Positions 15,587 through 16,935 of a DNA stretch of 16,935 bases are shown piece by piece. Below the pieces are notes generated by a model. The model saw nothing but the letters and a program-made list of their open reading frames with translations. It ran no database searches and was not told the DNA's origin. The DNA comes from Candidatus Colimonas fimequi (GTDB lineage Bacteria > Bacillota > Clostridia > Peptostreptococcales > Anaerovoracaceae): the NCBI GenBank assembly GCA_018065295.1, contig JAGHTQ010000135.1, positions 1 to 16,935 on the forward strand. The letters run 5' to 3'. The stretch's first letter is position 1; each line of letters opens with the position of its first letter. The translations under genes were made by a program, and so were the position numbers.

Positions 15587-16285
15587 CTATTTCTTTTTCT
15601 TCAGGATGCCCTTCTTCTCGACCCATCCTTCTTTGATAACACCTCTGCCTCTAGCAACATATAATGCTCCGTCAGGCACATCTTCTGTGATGGTGCTCCC
15701 TGCAGCAACATATGCTCCCTTGCCAACGTGTACTGGTGATACCAGGTTAACGTTGCAGCCAACAAATGAATTATCTTCAACAACTGAGCGATACTTCTTG
15801 CTTCCATCATAGTTAACAAATACAACGCCGCATCCCAGGTTAACCTTGTCGCCAACATCTGAGTCACCAACGTAAGTCAGGTGTGATGCCTTAGTACCGT
15901 TACCAAATGATGAATTCTTAATCTCTACGAAATCGCCAACCTTACATTCGTTACCAATCTTACTGTTTGGTCTCATGTATGCGAATGGACCAACTGTGTT
16001 GCCATTACCGATTTCGCTCTCCAGAATTACTGAACTCTCAATTTTGTTATCATCGCCGATGATAGAATCTCTGATCTTGCTGTTCTGTCCAACCAGATTA
16101 TTCTCACCGATAACAGTATTGCCTTCTATTACAACACATGGATAAATTGTTGTGCCCTTACCGATCTTAACGCCTTCTTCAATGTAAGCGCTGCGGATAT
16201 CGATAAAGTTAACACCGTTCTCCAGGTATTTAATATTTCTCTCTAATCTTTCTTGTTCAAGTTTCTCGTATTCCTGATATGTCAT
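15587..16285 (-). CDS. Stand-alone GlmU-type acetyltransferase (C-terminal half only)
   Basis: 232 aa, against about 455 for normal bifunctional GlmU. Everything seen belongs to the C-terminal half: a short linker helix (1-24), then a left-handed beta-helix of hexapeptide repeats (VKIGKG, TVIGEN, SIIGDD, SEIGNG, SKIGNE). Residues that match the E. coli acetyltransferase site are kept: R105 (R333), K123 (K351), H135 (catalytic H363, in KASHLTYVGD), Y138, N149 (N377) and K164. The closing IKEGWVEKKG is also GlmU-like. It should acetylate glucosamine-1-phosphate. The N-terminal uridylyltransferase domain (GXGTRMRS, pyrophosphorylase fold) is absent, and there is no room for it because the murC stop is 9 nt upstream. 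AGGAG overlaps that stop and lies 6 nt from the ATG. It sits directly before prs, the usual glmU position. Confidence 0.92.
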   Translation of the reverse strand: MTYQEYEKLEQERLERNIKYLENGVNFIDIRSAYIEEGVKIGKGTTIYPCVVIEGNTVIGENNLVGQNSKIRDSIIGDDNKIESSVILESEIGNGNTVGPFAYMRPNSKIGNECKVGDFVEIKNSSFGNGTKASHLTYVGDSDVGDKVNLGCGVVFVNYDGSKKYRSVVEDNSFVGCNVNLVSPVHVGKGAYVAAGSTITEDVPDGALYVARGRGVIKEGWVEKKGILKKKK

Positions 16286-16294
16286 GTTAGTCTC

Positions 16295-16935
16295 CTATTT
16301 CTCAGCATCAAGTGCGAGAATCTTCTCTCCTACTCTGTAGATGTCACCAGCGCCCATTGTAAGAATCAGGTCGCCTTCCTGTGCATTCTCATATACGTAT
16401 GCAGCGATTTCGTCGAAATCTGGGAAGTAGCAGATGTCCTTATCAGGCTCATTAGCCTTAATCTTATCCATAAGCTGAGTTGAACTGATCTTATGGATGT
16501 TCTTCTCTCTTGCTGCATAAATTTCTGCCAGAACCACCTTGTCAGCTACTGTGAATGATTCTGCGAATTCATCCATGAGAGCCATGGTTCTAGTGTATGT
16601 GTGTGGCTGGAACAGGCACCATAATGTGTTGTGCTGCATGTTCTTCACTGCTGCCAGTGTAGCCTTGATTTCTGTTGGATGATGAGCATAGTCATCGTAA
16701 ATCTTAACGCCATTGCTTGTCTTGCCAAGCAGGTCGAATCTTCTCTGTGTGCCAGCGTACTCAACAAGAGTCTTGCTGATTTCTGCTGGTGATACACCCA
16801 TGATATGGCAGCAAGCGAATGATGCCAGTGCGTTAAGGATGTTGTGTTCACCCGGAACTGATAACTGAATTCTGCAAAGGACTTCGCCGCCATGACTAAC
16901 GTCAAATGCTGGCATACCTTCTGCATTGAATTCGA
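16295..16935 (-). CDS. murC: UDP-N-acetylmuramate-L-alanine ligase, C-terminal part
   Basis: Partial: the reading frame stays open to the window edge, leaving about 212 codons of the 3' end. MurC joins L-alanine to UDP-MurNAc using ATP, the first step of peptide stem assembly. Visible are the end of the central domain (VPGEHNILNALASFA, containing the family's G-x-HN-x-x-N) and the ligase C-terminal domain with DDYAHHPTEIKATL, LFQPHTYTRT and the final LTMGAGDIYRVGE. The AHHPTE segment separates MurC from MurD/E/F. It is followed 9 nt later by the truncated-GlmU gene, so the two are very likely co-transcribed. Confidence 0.96.
   Translation of the reverse strand, partial: EFNAEGMPAFDVSHGGEVLCRIQLSVPGEHNILNALASFACCHIMGVSPAEISKTLVEYAGTQRRFDLLGKTSNGVKIYDDYAHHPTEIKATLAAVKNMQHNTLWCLFQPHTYTRTMALMDEFAESFTVADKVVLAEIYAAREKNIHKISSTQLMDKIKANEPDKDICYFPDFDEIAAYVYENAQEGDLILTMGAGDIYRVGEKILALDAEK

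Noticed and set aside
15543..15626. In-frame N-terminal extension of Prs by 28 residues
   Set aside because: It overlaps the GlmU-type gene, has no homology to Prs, and a good AAGGAG stands before the internal ATG at 15542.

Overview
The window looks like a core chromosomal segment of a low-to-mid GC Firmicute, most likely a clostridial (Eubacteriales) anaerobe. The evidence is the murC / glmU / prs / pth / mfd gene order, a T-box leader on ileS, strong AGGAGG-type ribosome binding sites, and compact operons with 1-nt stop/start overlaps. I see no phage, IS, CRISPR, rRNA or tRNA genes. I cannot name the species.

Layout, left to right. Bases 1-138 hold a hairpin terminator. A minus-strand membrane-anchored zinc-ribbon protein of unknown role (139-1155) is GC-richer than its neighbours. 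It shares a divergent promoter region with the only plus-strand gene, a citrate synthase (1296-2780). A bidirectional terminator (2818-2846) separates the citrate synthase from everything to its right, all of which is on the minus strand.

Reading the minus strand from the right edge: murC (3' part only), a stand-alone GlmU-type acetyltransferase, prs, pth and mfd form one tightly packed run covering cell wall precursors, PRPP supply, peptidyl-tRNA recycling and transcription-coupled repair. A new promoter and a T-box riboswitch with an AUC (Ile) specifier follow. They control ileS, which is chained by 1-nt overlaps to a 116-aa unknown protein and rlmN, so this is a translation-centred operon. 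A small P-loop protein of unknown function has its own promoter and terminator. Last comes a three-gene operon: an EamA/DMT permease, a CoA-pyrophosphatase-like Nudix hydrolase and a Nit2-like amidase.

The two most noteworthy points are protein-level departures inside housekeeping genes. The IleRS carries GIHH where class I synthetases have HIGH, an altered signature linked to very high mupirocin resistance in IleRS2 enzymes. The GlmU at the conserved glmU-prs position lacks the whole uridylyltransferase half, and the purR and spoVG genes I would expect between murC and glmU are missing too. I found no convincing entirely new system. The best unknowns are the 116-aa ileS-rlmN linker gene and the 140-aa P-loop protein.
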